This document shows, one piece after another, positions 37,495 through 51,100 of a stretch of DNA of 64,000 nucleotides; the stretch's first letter is position 1; the number at the start of each line of letters is the position of its first letter. Made by a program: the position numbers and the translations under genes. Under the pieces are notes generated by a model. That model ran no database searches, was not told where the DNA came from, and saw only the letters and a program-made list of their open reading frames with translations. The DNA is from Monosporascus cannonballus (taxonomy: Eukaryota; Ascomycota; Sordariomycetes; Xylariales), in assembly GCA_004154925.1 (NCBI GenBank), contig QJNS01000022.1, positions 1-64,000 on the forward strand, written 5' to 3'.

Positions 37495-37960
37495 GGCCTT
37501 TGTCGATATGGCCTAGGCGGCCTCCAGTTTGGCCTATTTTTCTTGACGCTTTAACTTATCTAATTCTTCTAAGGGCTGAAGCCCATAAAATAATATGCGC
37601 GTTATACGGCCGGCTTATAATTTCTGTTATTTTCGTAGTCGGCAAACTTTGGCCTTTATCTGTCCCGTTTTTTTTAGCCTTTTTAAGTTCCGTTTTAATC
37701 TTAAGGTGATTGGAAACGAGTTTTTCAAGTTAAGAAATAAAAAAATCGTTAACGTTACAAAGGCCTTGGTTTTGCGTTACGCGTTTTTCGTACCGGAAGG
37801 AATTTAACGAAAAAATACGACAAAATAATAACCCGTAATAAATATAATAAGAATATACCGGCATGTCTATAATTCTAAAAGTAATTAATTTAAGCAAGTT
37901 ATTTCGTTCCTTCGTTTTTTTATTAATCGGTTTTTTAAATACGACTTGACATAATGGCAA
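37495..37960 (-). pseudogene. Antisense gene of element 2, Cys-rich with helical tail
   Basis: ATG 37,960 opens 76 codons to a TAA at 37,730-37,732 that a single C-to-T change would make from CAA; beyond it the frame continues for about 60 codons. The segment MPVYSYYIYYGLLFC is followed by SLNSFRYEKRVTQNQGLCNV. This fits a C-X2-C...GxxC...S.RC..C......CD cluster in which several Cys have become Tyr. A charged helical tail follows (LEKLVSNHLKIKTELKKAKK). After a one-base shift it ends LEELDKLKRQEK, similar to the tail of the element 1 antisense protein. Position relative to chromodomain and 3' LTR is the same in both elements. Confidence 0.62.
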
Positions 37961-38019
37961 AAAAAGGATTTATAGAAAAAAAAATCTTCGAGGCGAAAAT
38001 TGTAGAAAAAAAAGGATCG

Positions 38020-38393
38020 TATTATAACTTAACAGGTTGCGGCCTCGGGAAATAGTCGCAATAAAAAGATAACTAAGCTATGTAGGTCGAGTTACATAAT
38101 AGCTCGACAGGATTTATCGTAAAGCCTATAAAGCCAGGCTCGATAGGATCTATCGTAAAGCCCATAAAACCAGGTTTGATAAAAGTTAAAAAAATTAAGA
38201 TATATATATTTATTATTTTTATAATTTAAATAACTTTAGCTTCCAATTGTAATATTATTATTTAAAATACTGTTGGTATTACGAAATATAATACGATTAT
38301 TATATCCATTATTATATAGTCTTAAAGTACTTCTGTTAACATAAACCCGTATAACTAAGATTTAGTAGCTGGTTAAACCGCCTAGCCGTTACA
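38020..38393 (+). repeat. 3' LTR of element 2 (374 bp)
   Basis: It begins TATTATAACTTAACAGGTTG (RIP'd start) after a purine-rich tract (AGAAAAAAAAGGA, 38,004-38,016) and ends GCCGTTACA. It carries the same 36-bp duplication as the 5' copy. Confidence 0.93.
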
Positions 38394-41300
38394 AATTAAA
38401 GCTGTTTTATATTTCGGAAAAGGTTAATAAAGTATTAAACACGTTATTTTGTTTCTTTACAGTAATTATAGGGTAAAAAATAACGGAATTAAATAAATGG
38501 AACAACTTAAATAATATATAGATTAATGGTAAAATCTAATATTTTATAAACGAATTACCATTTTTCAAATTATACCGGTTTTAAATAGTTTTTTTTAAAA
38601 AAATATCTATTCTCGAAAAATGGTGTATAAATAACTAATTTAAATATGTATATACTTTATTATAAAACATAAAAATAAGTAACCGCAAAAGATATTTAAT
38701 ATAAACCGTTTAAATTACAAAATGATATTTTTTATTATATTAGATTTTTTAGCTATACAAGATTATATATTTTTATATATACATTAAATGTCTATTATTA
38801 TTTACTTATACTAAAAATTCATTATTTCGATAAAAATAGTATAATAAAAAATTTACGAAAAATGTATTTCTTTTTTAAAAAATTATAAGATATCTACCTA
38901 TTTTAATTTTAATTCGACTTATCTAAAAAACAAAATCCATTAAAATATATTACTGTATTGTACGATAATTGTGTAGTTTACTACGAATATATAGCAAATA
39001 ATATTAAAAGATATTCCTTAAGCGTTATTAAAATATAACCTTTTCAATAATTTATATATATTTTGTACAAGGTTATTTAAAATCCGCATTAAGAAATTTA
39101 TATTATATTTTTAAAATCGAAATATTTATATCGTTAGAAATATTATAATTGTATGATTAAGTATTATAAATTACGATCAGTGACGATAAAAATCTAAAAT
39201 TTACGTCTATTTTAAAAAACGAAAAATTTAGGCTTTTAAGAATTCAATTCTTTTTTACTGTATATTACTTATAAACTAAAAATTTATCAGGCAGCAAAAT
39301 CAAACTATAAAACATATTATGTATTTTTATACAGTTATTAATATTAAAGTTTTATTAATTCGTATAATACTTGCTTTATAATATTATTTAAATAGTTTTT
39401 AGCGATTACAATTACTATATTATTAAATACGTTAATATTTGATGTTTAAACAAGGTCGACGATAAATGTATTAAATATAAAAGAGGAAAATAATTGTAAA
39501 TATCACAATAAATATCGCAAATCAATTAAGTTCGAAAAACGGATTAGTAACTAATATTACTCATGTGTTCGCCTAATACAGATACAATAATTAATATATT
39601 TTAACAGAATTCCCAAATAATCGAAATGGAATATTTAAATTATTTTAAAAATATTACTTATTACTTCAATTTAAACGCAAGTCATAGCTTAGCGGGTCGA
39701 AACTATTTAAAGTGGCTAAAAGAATTAAAAAAACTTCTTATTGAATAAAGTTTTTAGGGTTAAAAAGTTTATCCCGCCGTTTCGGTAATATAACTTTATG
39801 AATCAAAATAAAAGAAAACTCCATTTAATTAAAAAACGCTCAAATCTTGGCTTATAGCTATAAATAATAACGAATAAAAATGAGAAATAGACGATATCAT
39901 TAGTGGTAAATTTCGCTAGTATAAATATTTTATCCGTTAAATATTTCGTTAAATATATAAGTTATAAAACTAAAAACGATAAATAGTGTTTAAATAAAGT
40001 GCTTTTATTACGATCAATAAAACGGTTGCCGAATACGAAATAAAATACTTAATCGATTAATTCGCAAAATATTAAAAGAAACTAATGTATGTTAATAATA
40101 TTAAAATAACTGATACTAAATATATAATCGTATTTTCCGTTTGTAAAAAAAGAATATAATAAAAGTAATGCTTATATTTATTGAATAATCTTTAATTAAT
40201 AATATACATCTATACGATTTTATTATTCTATATTGCAATATTTCGAAAATCTTTTTAAAAATTAAGTTATACGTTATAAATAATAATTAACGGCGAACAT
40301 TTTTCTTAAGAAATTATATATTATATAAAAAGTTCGATTGTCGGAATCAGAAATTTCTATAAATTTAAAAACCTTTGTCTTATTAGAATTTCTGTTTTTA
40401 GTTTTTAATTAATTCTATTGAAATAAATAATCTCCCGTTTTTTAAGCATTTTTACCATTAAATTTCATAAAAACCTCATTTGCTCTATTATCTTAAAATA
40501 TTTCATATAATAAATTCCCTACAATATCTAGTAAAAAGCTATTAAAAATACGTTTTTAACATTTATAATTTCGATGTTTTAAGAATTCGATTAAAAAGTT
40601 TAATTTAACGGATTTGCAAATATATTAAATAAATAAACCGCTAATAAAACGAGATCTGATAATAATAGCTAGAAAACAAAAAATCTCTTAATTTTGATAA
40701 TTTAATTATATTTAATAAAATATTTTTCGGTCGAAAATTTATTTGAAATCGTCATTTATATAAACGATAATAACATCATAATTATTGACATAAAATATAT
40801 AAACAAAATAAGAAAAAAGACATTTTAACAAATGTGCCGAAAACGTAAATAATTATTTTACCGTTGAAAAAAAAACAGATAAAATAATATTTAAAAACGA
40901 AAGTTTGATCGATTTCGTTAAAACTATAATAAACTTTATAAGAAAATAAATATTTACGATATTTATTACGTTGATTTTTAAATAATTCAACTTTAATAAC
41001 GTTTACGAATCAAACGATAAATATAATATTATTTTCGAAAACTTTATATCTAATAATCTCTTCGACAAAGAAATAATAACGGTTGAAGTTGTCCGTATTA
41101 ACAAAATTACATTTAATAATAAAACCCGAAATTAAATGTTCGAAAATCTAATGAAATATAAGAAAAAAACCCTTCAAAATGTCTCGAATTAATAAGATTA
41201 TATTTACTGGCCAATCTTTAAGCTCGTTTTTCGAAACTTCCGTTAATAAAAATAAAATACTTAATAAATCTCACCGAATCATTAAAATTACCTATGTTAA

Positions 41301-43015
41301 CAAAAGGTCAATTTTATTATCTGAAGTCTTTATTAACAAAAACGTAATAGTTATTAAATTTTTCTAAATTAATAAAATTATTCCAGCCAAAAAATTAATT
41401 TCGGCCAAAAAAAGCTAAATATTCTTTAAACGATTGAAAATTGTTTTACGTTTAATATTATTAATTCCTTGTCCGAAAAACCAAAATTATATTAACTCGG
41501 TTATTTTTATTATTAGCGACAAAGGAAGAAGTTCAAACTAAAAAGAAAATTAAAATTTTAATTCGAAAATTTAATATATTCCAACTCAGCGCGTATACCG
41601 TAAAAATGCCTGTTTTTTAGCGAAATTATTAAGGAAATCGATTAATTTTTAATATATTTACACTTAAAATCTTTGTAAAATATTCGTATCTAAAATTTAT
41701 TCGAAATACTATAAAACATATTTATAAAGCTTATAAATATAAGGAAACGTATAAAGATATTATGCTCGTGAAAAGGGTTATTTTAATTGTTTAGTATTAC
41801 GTTTTAAAAAAATTATATTAATAATAAAGTTCATAAATATTTCGAAAAATAAGATATTTGAATATATATTTAACTATTTGTAACGTAATTAAAAATAATA
41901 TTACAATTAATAATATTAGGGATAATTAGAATAGCATATTCGTATTTTAAAAAACGTTTATAAAATTAACGAATATTTTAATACAAACTATTTTTAGCGT
42001 TAATATCATTATTTTTATCGACATAAACATAATTTTCTAAATTAAGAAAAAGAGATTCAATATTAAAATTCCACCGGTTATGGAAATAATTAATACCAGA
42101 ATTATAATTATTTTTTTAAACAAAAATAAAATTTCTTTTTGCTTAATATATTATTTTATAAAATATGTTAGGTATATTTATAATCGTCCAAAAACATTAT
42201 GAAAAATAATAAATGATAAAAGATAACGATTATATAATTATTAACAAAAATAACGAAATTTTCGTTGTAATATATATTTACTTATAGAAATTAATAAATA
42301 TCTTTTTAAAATTGTTGAAAAACGTATATACGTATTAAATTTGCATATATATTTATAACAAGCCATATCTCATATTAATAATTCAGAATTTAAAATTTTA
42401 CTTTTAATTTAATTAATAAATATTAAGCGCTAAGATTTTAATTAAATAATTAAAACCGATCGGAATAATCGCCATACCGTACGTTATACGATTATTTCTT
42501 AAAGAGAAAAGTGCCTTTATTAAGAATTTTACAGTTACAGTTATAATAACCAGGTTCGTAATTTTAAATAATTTACAAATTGTTTAAATGTTTAAATCAA
42601 GAAATTATAAAATAATTCTATTTATATAATTATACGTATCTTATAATTAATTATTTACTATAAGTGAAAACTCACTACTATGCTTACGTTACCTTGTATA
42701 ACTATTTCGTCATCTTTTATTCATCCCATGCAATTTCTATTATTTTTTTCCCAGAACTTTTATTTCGAAGACTTTTATATATAACCTTTTTTTTCTCCTC
42801 GTTTTTACTATATTTGGTCGTATCGAAAAAATTCGTTTACGTAAATCTATTAATGCTTTTTTTAATAAAACGAATTGTTTGTCTGAGTTTCATAATATTT
42901 TCTTTGTTATGGTTGTATTATACTATTACGCTACCAGAGCAAAAGATCGGTGGAATGATCGCAATTGTGGCAACCATCCTGGTACTTACAGCTACATATA
43001 CGTACTAGAGCCGTT
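38394..43015 (+). mobile_element. Older Gypsy-like element, right part
   Basis: RIP-degenerate DNA that continues the interrupted element. From about 39,750 to 41,170 one plus-strand frame stays largely readable if TAA is taken as former Gln, so it was coding, but I recognise no domain. The putative 3' LTR begins near 42,527. The last 130 bp (about 42,880-43,015) are GC-richer and less mutated. Confidence 0.4.
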
Positions 43016-46000
43016 ACGATGAGATAAGGTCGTAACATTCTTATTTCCGTTATAAAAAGAGAAGAGTAAAATATAAAGTTATTCGAGATTCCGAAAGATA
43101 TACGTAATATGTTCGTGATAGCGGCCCTTATAACGATTTTAAACTATTCGAAATTAAATACTAAAAGATTTTTAATAAAAAGATCGGTTAAAACGTAAGA
43201 AAAAGCAGGTTCGAAAGGTGTTACGTATTACCGCCAATAAGTTAAATTGTTTTTAAAAATAACGGCAAATTTTCTATTCTCAGAATTATGAAAAGTTTTG
43301 TTTAGTATTAAAAGTATTAAGGTCATAAAAGAATTCGAACGTTTTTAGCGCGAATAAAAATAATCAATAATTAAAATAATCGTTTTAATGCCGGTCGTAA
43401 ACTTTTCAGATTTGATTAACCTTAATATTACTAATTAGTCGATTATTAACTTAACTGTTTCGTAAAACGTTCTCGGGGTTATTAATAATTTTTTGATAAA
43501 TATTGAACCTTTATGAGATTTTCTGCGAGTTTTTAAACATTTTCAAAATGTAGATAATCTTTTCACTTAATTAAATATTAAGTAAATTTCGGGTTTTTCA
43601 CGTATTAAAGAATTTTTTAATTTAGTTTATAATTTAGTTTTTTATTTGTATATTATTTCATTATATATAAACTCTAATTTGTTGAATTATTAACTTAAGG
43701 AAAAAGAATGACAAAGAATAAAATAAAACTTCATTTTTAATAACTATTTTAAGTAATAATTATTTTGTAAGACTTTCTTAGTAACGTTATATAAATCGAC
43801 ATATTTGAAATTAAGCTATTTATTCAGCTTTTTTTATTTAAATATTTTTGTAACGAAATAAATTTTTTTTCGTTTTCTAAGTTAATTCTTTTAACCGTTT
43901 TTAAATATAATACTTTCTTGTTGAGTTGTATACAAAGATTAATTTTATTTCTCGGTATAATTCTCTGATATATTTCGAGGTAAATATTATTTTAACGTCA
44001 ATATATTTGTCGTATTCTTTTGCTAAATATTTGATATAAACTTAGAATTGATAATTATTAAAATTGTTTTAATAGTTTTAAAATAATTAGTTTTATATAT
44101 TAAATAAATAATCAAAGATTTCTTTACTAAATCATTTCATTTTTTATTAATATAATATCGTAAATACGTTAAATAATGCATAATTTAAATCGATTTACAT
44201 TATTAAATTTTGCTACAATTTTAATATAAAGGTAATTATTTTTCCAGAAATAAGTTTATATAATAATCTATACATTTTAAATGTAGTTTTAAAAAGAATA
44301 TGTAATATTTATTTAATATTTATATTATTTTCATACATTACAAATGAAAAGATTCCGTAAATCGATTTCTGCTAATAAAAACGTTATTGTAATATATTTG
44401 TACTATTTGGTTTTTACATAAAGGAAAGTTCAAAATAAAATTTGTAGTAATTGAATTCTGTAATTTTTTAGAAACTAATAACAATTATAATTTCTCGTAA
44501 AATTTATATGGTTATGTTTCAACTAGATTATAAAAGCTATATTATTATCATATTTGTTAAATTATTATATTTATTTTATAAAGAATATTATATATCTTAT
44601 ATTCGTTTTAAGATTTATAGATTTCTAGATATTTATATAACAAGCTTTTATGTATATATCGTACTAAGTTTATTGGAAATTTCTTTTAGAATTTATAACT
44701 TATTTAACTCTTTATATTTTGATAAATTGTCGTTATGTTCTTGAAAAGAATTCTTAAAGTACGTTATATACAATAATCCGTAATGTCGTAATTTAGCATA
44801 AATATAAATACTTTTTAAAATAATATTTTAAATTATATTATTAATCTTGGTTGATTAAATTTCGAAATTTTGATATTGATTTAAATTACTCATTTTGCCG
44901 TTTTTAATGTTTTTGTTTATAAATAATAACGAAATCGAAATTTGTACTTTTTTTACCTGTTGTAATTATAGTTCTATAACTTTTGTTAGTCGTAATAAAA
45001 CGGATAAAACTTTAATAATTCGTAAAAACTTTAACTTAATAACGATTTTCTTTAAAACAATATCGAAATTCGTAAAAGGCTATAATAATAGCCATAAAGT
45101 TTTTGACAAGAATTGCGTAATTTGATTTAGTTCTTTTTAGTTTATATAAAGAAATGCGATAAGATATAATTTACTTTATTATTTTGTTATCTCATTACTA
45201 TCTCTATTATATATTCTGAAACATTGGTTTTTAATTTGACGAACCGTATTAAATCGTACATGATTAATAATAATTCGTTAATAATCGTATTTTCGATTTT
45301 TTTGGACCGTTTTTATTATATATAGCGTTTATCTAAAAAGATTTAATAAACTTAATTAAAGATAAAATAATTGTGTTAGAATTCTAGATATATTCGTTAT
45401 AATAATAATTAAGAAATTCAAAAAATAATTATATATTTTTAATTATAATTAACGCTTATTATTTTGGAATCATAGCAGACTTCTTAAACTTTATGTTAAT
45501 AAATTATAAGAGAATAATACATTTTAAATGTTTTATATTTTATTTATAGCACTAGTTCTTTTCTGCCTTATTTAATAATTCAATATTTTATAAAGCGTTA
45601 AATGTTTTATAAATATACTTCGTGTATATTGTTTGAATTTCTAAAAAGAATTATTATCGAAATAATATAGAATAAAAATATTAAAGTACTTTCGTATCAC
45701 CTAATTATTATATGTTAAAGGTTATTAACGCGGTTGTAAATCTATTAATAAAACTGAATTTTAAATTGTTAGTATTTTTAATTTTAACAAAATTATATCC
45801 ATTTGTAAAAGTAATTATAAGATATTAAAGTTTATAACCTCGATTTTAAATTTTAATAATTAATAATAATAATATAATTTATTAAGTACCAGTATCGCTT
45901 AATTATCGATAATTAATTACGAAATATAATTTCTTATTTTTTTTAGTAAAAAAATAACAACTATGGATTAAATAATTTTAAAACTCGAATTTGACTTTTT

Positions 46001-47765
46001 TATAATTAATTTTCTAAAACGTTTTAAAAACCTTGAATATATTTTCGTTAAGTTAGAAATAGGATAAAACTTTATAAATAAACGTATTTCAAAGATTACT
46101 TCATAATTCTATTTGTTATATTATAATACTTTTGTGTTAAATTCTTTTTAAAAAATAAGTTCTAGTGGCAATGGTATAATAATATATTAAATAAAGTGTA
46201 TAATATTTCGAGCATTTATTATAAATCGTGATTTAATTACTTAAATATTGCTTTAATAATAATAATACTATGTTGTAATTTTTAATATTTATTTTTTTAT
46301 ATTTTAGTTTTTTTAGTAATAAGGTGTTTATTTTATTTTTATATCTATATTTGTCACTATTTTCGATTGAATATTACGATTTTGTTCATTTAAATTCTGC
46401 TTATTAATGAAGCAGAAAATAATAATTACTGACATAAATCCTTTTATGAATTAAAGACTTATATTACTTCAATTATAATTTTCTTCAAAGTATGTCGTAA
46501 TTTTTTAGATAAGGCAATATTAAAGTCTATTATTTGATATAATCCTTAAATAACTAGTTTGAAAAAATTGATTTCGCGCTTAATTCTATTTTTTTCGTAA
46601 ACGAAATCCTAACATTCGATATATGTCATCATATTAGACATTAATTTATTATTTTATAGTAATTTAAATTTATTACTTACGTCTAATATAATTTAATGTT
46701 CGCCTAAACCTTCGTAATATATTATTATAATATATATGTATATTTCGCGTCGAACCTTTAAAGTATTAAAATTATTAACAGCTTTTATTATCGCTTTTAA
46801 AAAGTTTCTTAAAAGTTTTTTTAATTGCTTTAAATTTCGTTATATTTGAAATTCTCTATATATAATTTCTTTTTTTTTTCGTTTTGTTCTCGAATTTATT
46901 AAATCCTAATTAGAGTTTCATATACTACGCGTTACATTATTGTATTCATTGTTTTTATAGATATATCTGACTTTTAAATTATATTAATTATTTTTAGTTT
47001 TATTCTACCTCTTTTTTCTATTATAGAACGGATTTATTTTTTTCTTACATAATATCTTATTATATTGTATCGTTATTGCTTTTTATACTTCACACATTAA
47101 AATACGAATTCTTTCTTAGTATCCTTTTTTTCTAATTTATAATAAATACTAATTAATATAAAAGTCCGTAATAGCACTGTAGTAATCTTTTCTAACGTTA
47201 TGTTAAATTAATCTTTTTACGAATTAATAATTATATTTATCGGAAAAGCGAAAATAGTTTTTATATAAACATTAATCTTTTAGTGAATGTTATAAAACAT
47301 TTACTTATCGATATCGTTTTATAAAATAATAATCGTAAATATCGAAATTATTTTTCATTTCTTTTATTATTTAGAGTTTAATTAAAAAATTCTTTTCGAT
47401 TTATATATATAATACGTTTATAAATTCACTTTTTCTATTTATCGTATATAAGATATTTTTATTCCCCGTAATATATGGTATGTATTTTGCCGTATCGAAT
47501 AAATATTTTAAAGTCAACATTTTTTATTTATCTTTAATATTATACATTTATTTTTAAAACGTTTTAATATTTTTTGAATATTTGTTCGGTTAACTTTTTA
47601 ACTTTTTATATTGCGCATTGTTTTTCTTATCGTAATAGGTTTTATTCGTATTAAGCCCGATTTAAATTAAGATGTTAGTTATTTTTATTGAATAATTTCT
47701 CGTTTAAATTAATTAACCGGTTTTCTGGAATAGGAATTTAATTACTTTGTCCTAAAGCAACAAGC
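43016..47765. other. RIP-degenerate AT-rich DNA
   Basis: T-rich on the top strand, with C mostly in CpG. Short ORFs (44,508-44,744; 44,895-45,125) are low-complexity and not credible. Probably remains of one or more minus-strand transposons; no domain could be read. Confidence 0.45.
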
Positions 47766-48191
47766 TAAGTCTCGTCGTTTAATCTCCCCTCCTCCCTCTT
47801 CCCAATACTCGTTATTATCTAATTGTCCCTTTCATTCTCTTTCAAAACTAAAGAGTGTCATTTAATGGATAGTAGAGCTGTATCGTAAAGAGAGACGGTG
47901 CTACACGAAGCTAGAGAGCAACTATCCTTCAAAAAGCTGTGGGAAGATGCTTCGAAGGATTACTATAGAGTTTGCAATAGGTACCTGTCAGATGTAAGGG
48001 ACATCAGTTATATGTATATTGATAACTAGTTGCAGGTGCTCTAGAACGCGCACTGCACTTTAAGGTGATCTAGTTCCGGAACATATATGTTCCGATCAGA
48101 GGAAATCTTCCATATATAGGGTGCTAAAGCACCCTCTGCTAACCGATATACCCCTTTAATACCTTAAAGTATTCACGGTATTAATTATTAC
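47766..48191 (-). repeat. GC-richer LTR-like island with palindromes
   Basis: About 420 bp of mildly mutated sequence. It contains an 18-bp perfect palindrome centred on GGAACATATATGTTCC (48,077-48,094) and a 7-bp-arm hairpin GGGTGCT/AGCACCC (48,119-48,134). On the minus strand it could start TGTAATAATT near 48,191. It resembles a solo or 3' LTR, but no partner copy is visible in the window. Confidence 0.35.
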
Positions 48192-51100
48192 AACTTTTAA
48201 AGCCATAACTATTTATTTTAGTTCTTCTCCGATAATTAAATTTTTTAATTAATTAATTTTTATTTTAAAAATTTTTATAAAGCTTTTTTCCGTTAATTAA
48301 AAATTTTTATAATATTTATTCATTTTAATTAGTTTTTGAAATATTTAAAAGGCTTATATGATAAAATTGTATTAAATTATTAATTAGTATATTATTCGTA
48401 AATATAAAATTTATTTTGATTAAATTTCTTTTTACGATTTATCGTAAATAATAATTTTATACATTTACATATAATAATTTCGTTATTAATAAAATAATCT
48501 TAACATTTATAAGCCTTATAATTTATTAATAATTATACCATATATTTAAAACATTTATATTTTGTAATTAATTAAAAATTAAATAAAACTTTTTCAAAAT
48601 TTATAGAAAAAATATTTATTATATTTTATGTATTAGTTAATTACTTTATTATATTTTTTAAATAGTGTCATAGCGTAAATTTAAAACGTTTTTAATTTAT
48701 CGTATTATTATATAAAATGGGGATTATTTTAATTATTTTCTAAATTCTTATTTCGGAATTATAATATTAATATTCTAATTCCAATTAGGTATAATATAAT
48801 TTTATTAATAACTATGTAATATATATTATTAAGATTTATATTAAACTGGGCAAATCGGAATACTGCAAAAATATATTAAATTATGGGTATTTTTAAGAAA
48901 TTATTTAAACCTTTTTTAAATATTAAGTTAATTAAAATATTTATAAAATCGGACTAAAATTATTAAATTCTGTATTAAATTTATTTTCAATTGTTTTAAT
49001 ACAGAAACATTATTATAAATTTTATTTTTAATAAAATATATTATTTCTATATTTATTTAATTAATTTATTAGCGAAGTCTTAATACTTTTTGTAATATAT
49101 TATCATAATTTTATCTATAAAAAATAGATATATTTTAATAAACAAAACAATACAATTCGTAAAAAACAGTATTAAGTTCTAGGTTCTTTAAATATTTGAA
49201 TAAAATCCTTTAATTATAACAAAAGTAATTCCCTTAATCCATATAATATTTTCCAAATTAGGAAGGTTTTGCCATATTACGGATATCTTAAACGCGTTTT
49301 TATATATATTTCGTAAAATAAATTAATATTTACAAAAACGTTTATAGTATTATATTACTTAGATTTTAAATCGAATTTAAATATAATAACAATTAAATTT
49401 TAAAATAAGTTTTAATAAAAATAATTACGTATATATTGTTTTAAGCGAGTTTAAATTATTAATTCTTTTATACAATAAAACAAATTTTATATTTTTGGAA
49501 TCAACCATATTTATTAAACTTATAAACATATATTTATATATATTATAACTTCTTTCCTTTTAATGAAAAATTAATTGAATTACGAATTTGCATTTTTCCG
49601 AATTTAATTTTAATTTTATTTCCGGTAAATAGCAAAATATTAATTTAACCTTAACTATATAATCGGTTCGAAAACTGGACAAATAAATTAATATATTATT
49701 TATATATACGAAATAAAAATTATTCAGATAACGTTTTACAGTAATATTAATATAACGTTAGAAAGTAATCGGTATACTATTAAGGCCGAATAAGTATACC
49801 AGCTATTCGAAAAACTCGAAACGTATACGGAATGTAATTTTTTATTCGTTTCTCTAGCGGATACGTAATCGGTAAAGGGCCGTTCGAATGTCGAACTTCG
49901 TAAATTACCGACCTTATAATAAAATTGGTAACGTTTCCTTTATTAACAAAAAAATAACTATTGTATTTCGTAATCTTATTTAATTTTTTATAATGTATAT
50001 AAAACCGTAAGCTTTTATTAAGTTTTCTTGCGAATAATACCGGGGTATTTAGGGGAAATTATTAACCCGAACACAGTTTTTATCGAATAAATTTATAAAT
50101 GTTTTACATAAAACTAATAGTTCTTTTTTTAATATTCCGCATAAAAATCTTTATAGGATTACTTTTTTTAACTTAAAGCATTTATTTTCAGGTTTACCGT
50201 TACGTCGTTATTATTGTAATAAGGTAATAACAATAAATTTTAGTCGTTTTATAAAAAAATTTCGAAATTTTTATATTTTTTAAAAAATAACGTTCCCTTA
50301 TATTCTTAAACATTAATTACGGTTTTACCTTTAAAGCTTTATTAATATGTTTTATAAAAATTACGAATAACCGCATTCCGTTCTTTTTATAATAGTTTTG
50401 CCGCGTTATTACTGCGAAAAGTACGGCCGCCATTAAACGGGTTTCTTTGTATTTCTGTAACCACGCTTTTTAGCAGTCCTTAAGTTTCTTATCGAACTAT
50501 TCTTTTTCGCGTAATATAGGCGTAATAACGTTATTTATAAAAGGGATAAACAATTTTTTCGTTTCGTATATAACATTATTATATTTTATCTAGTGTTTTT
50601 CTAAAATAAAAAATAAGATAAATTTTTAATTACGTACCCCTAAATTTGTTTTAAGCGGCCGTCCAAATTTACTTTAAGGTAAATAATTCTTCAGATTACG
50701 ATTATTATAAATTTGTTATTTTTCGCCAGCTTTAACCGACAAAGTATAATAAATATGCGTTATAACTTTAAAGGCGAAGTAATTATTAATTAAACGCGAA
50801 ATAATAAATGTATTTATTATTAATTAAAACGTTTATATATATAACATAATTAATTAAAACGTTTAATATAAAAAGGATATTATTTAATTTATTATTAATT
50901 TCCTGCAATTCTTTGTTTATTACTTTTTTTATGAACGACTTTTAATAAAAATTAGTTTTTTAAGCTTTCGTTATTTAAATTATTATTTCGGTTAACGATA
51001 TTTCGCAAATTCGTTACCGTAATTTCCGTCCTAACCGGACCAAACCGTTTTACGGATTTCTATTTAAGGTATTCTTAATTCGAATAATTTATAACGTAAC

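Larger units (their letters stand above)
31591..38393 (+). mobile_element. Complete chromodomain Ty3/Gypsy element 2 (RIP-inactivated)
   Basis: LTRs at 31,591-31,964 and 38,020-38,393 (374 bp each) are flanked by a perfect AATTA target duplication (31,586-31,590 and 38,394-38,398). The internal region aligns with element 1 from gag through chromodomain, and an antisense gene again lies before the 3' LTR. The catalytic RT box is still YLDD here, but gag knuckle, protease and integrase residues and many codons are destroyed. It sits inside an older element, so it arrived later. Confidence 0.93.

Noticed and set aside
42664..43008. Hydrophobic 114-codon ORF that looks like a membrane protein
   Set aside because: It lies in the RIP'd repeat; hydrophobicity follows from T-rich codons, and the upstream part aligns with the repeat at 27 kb.
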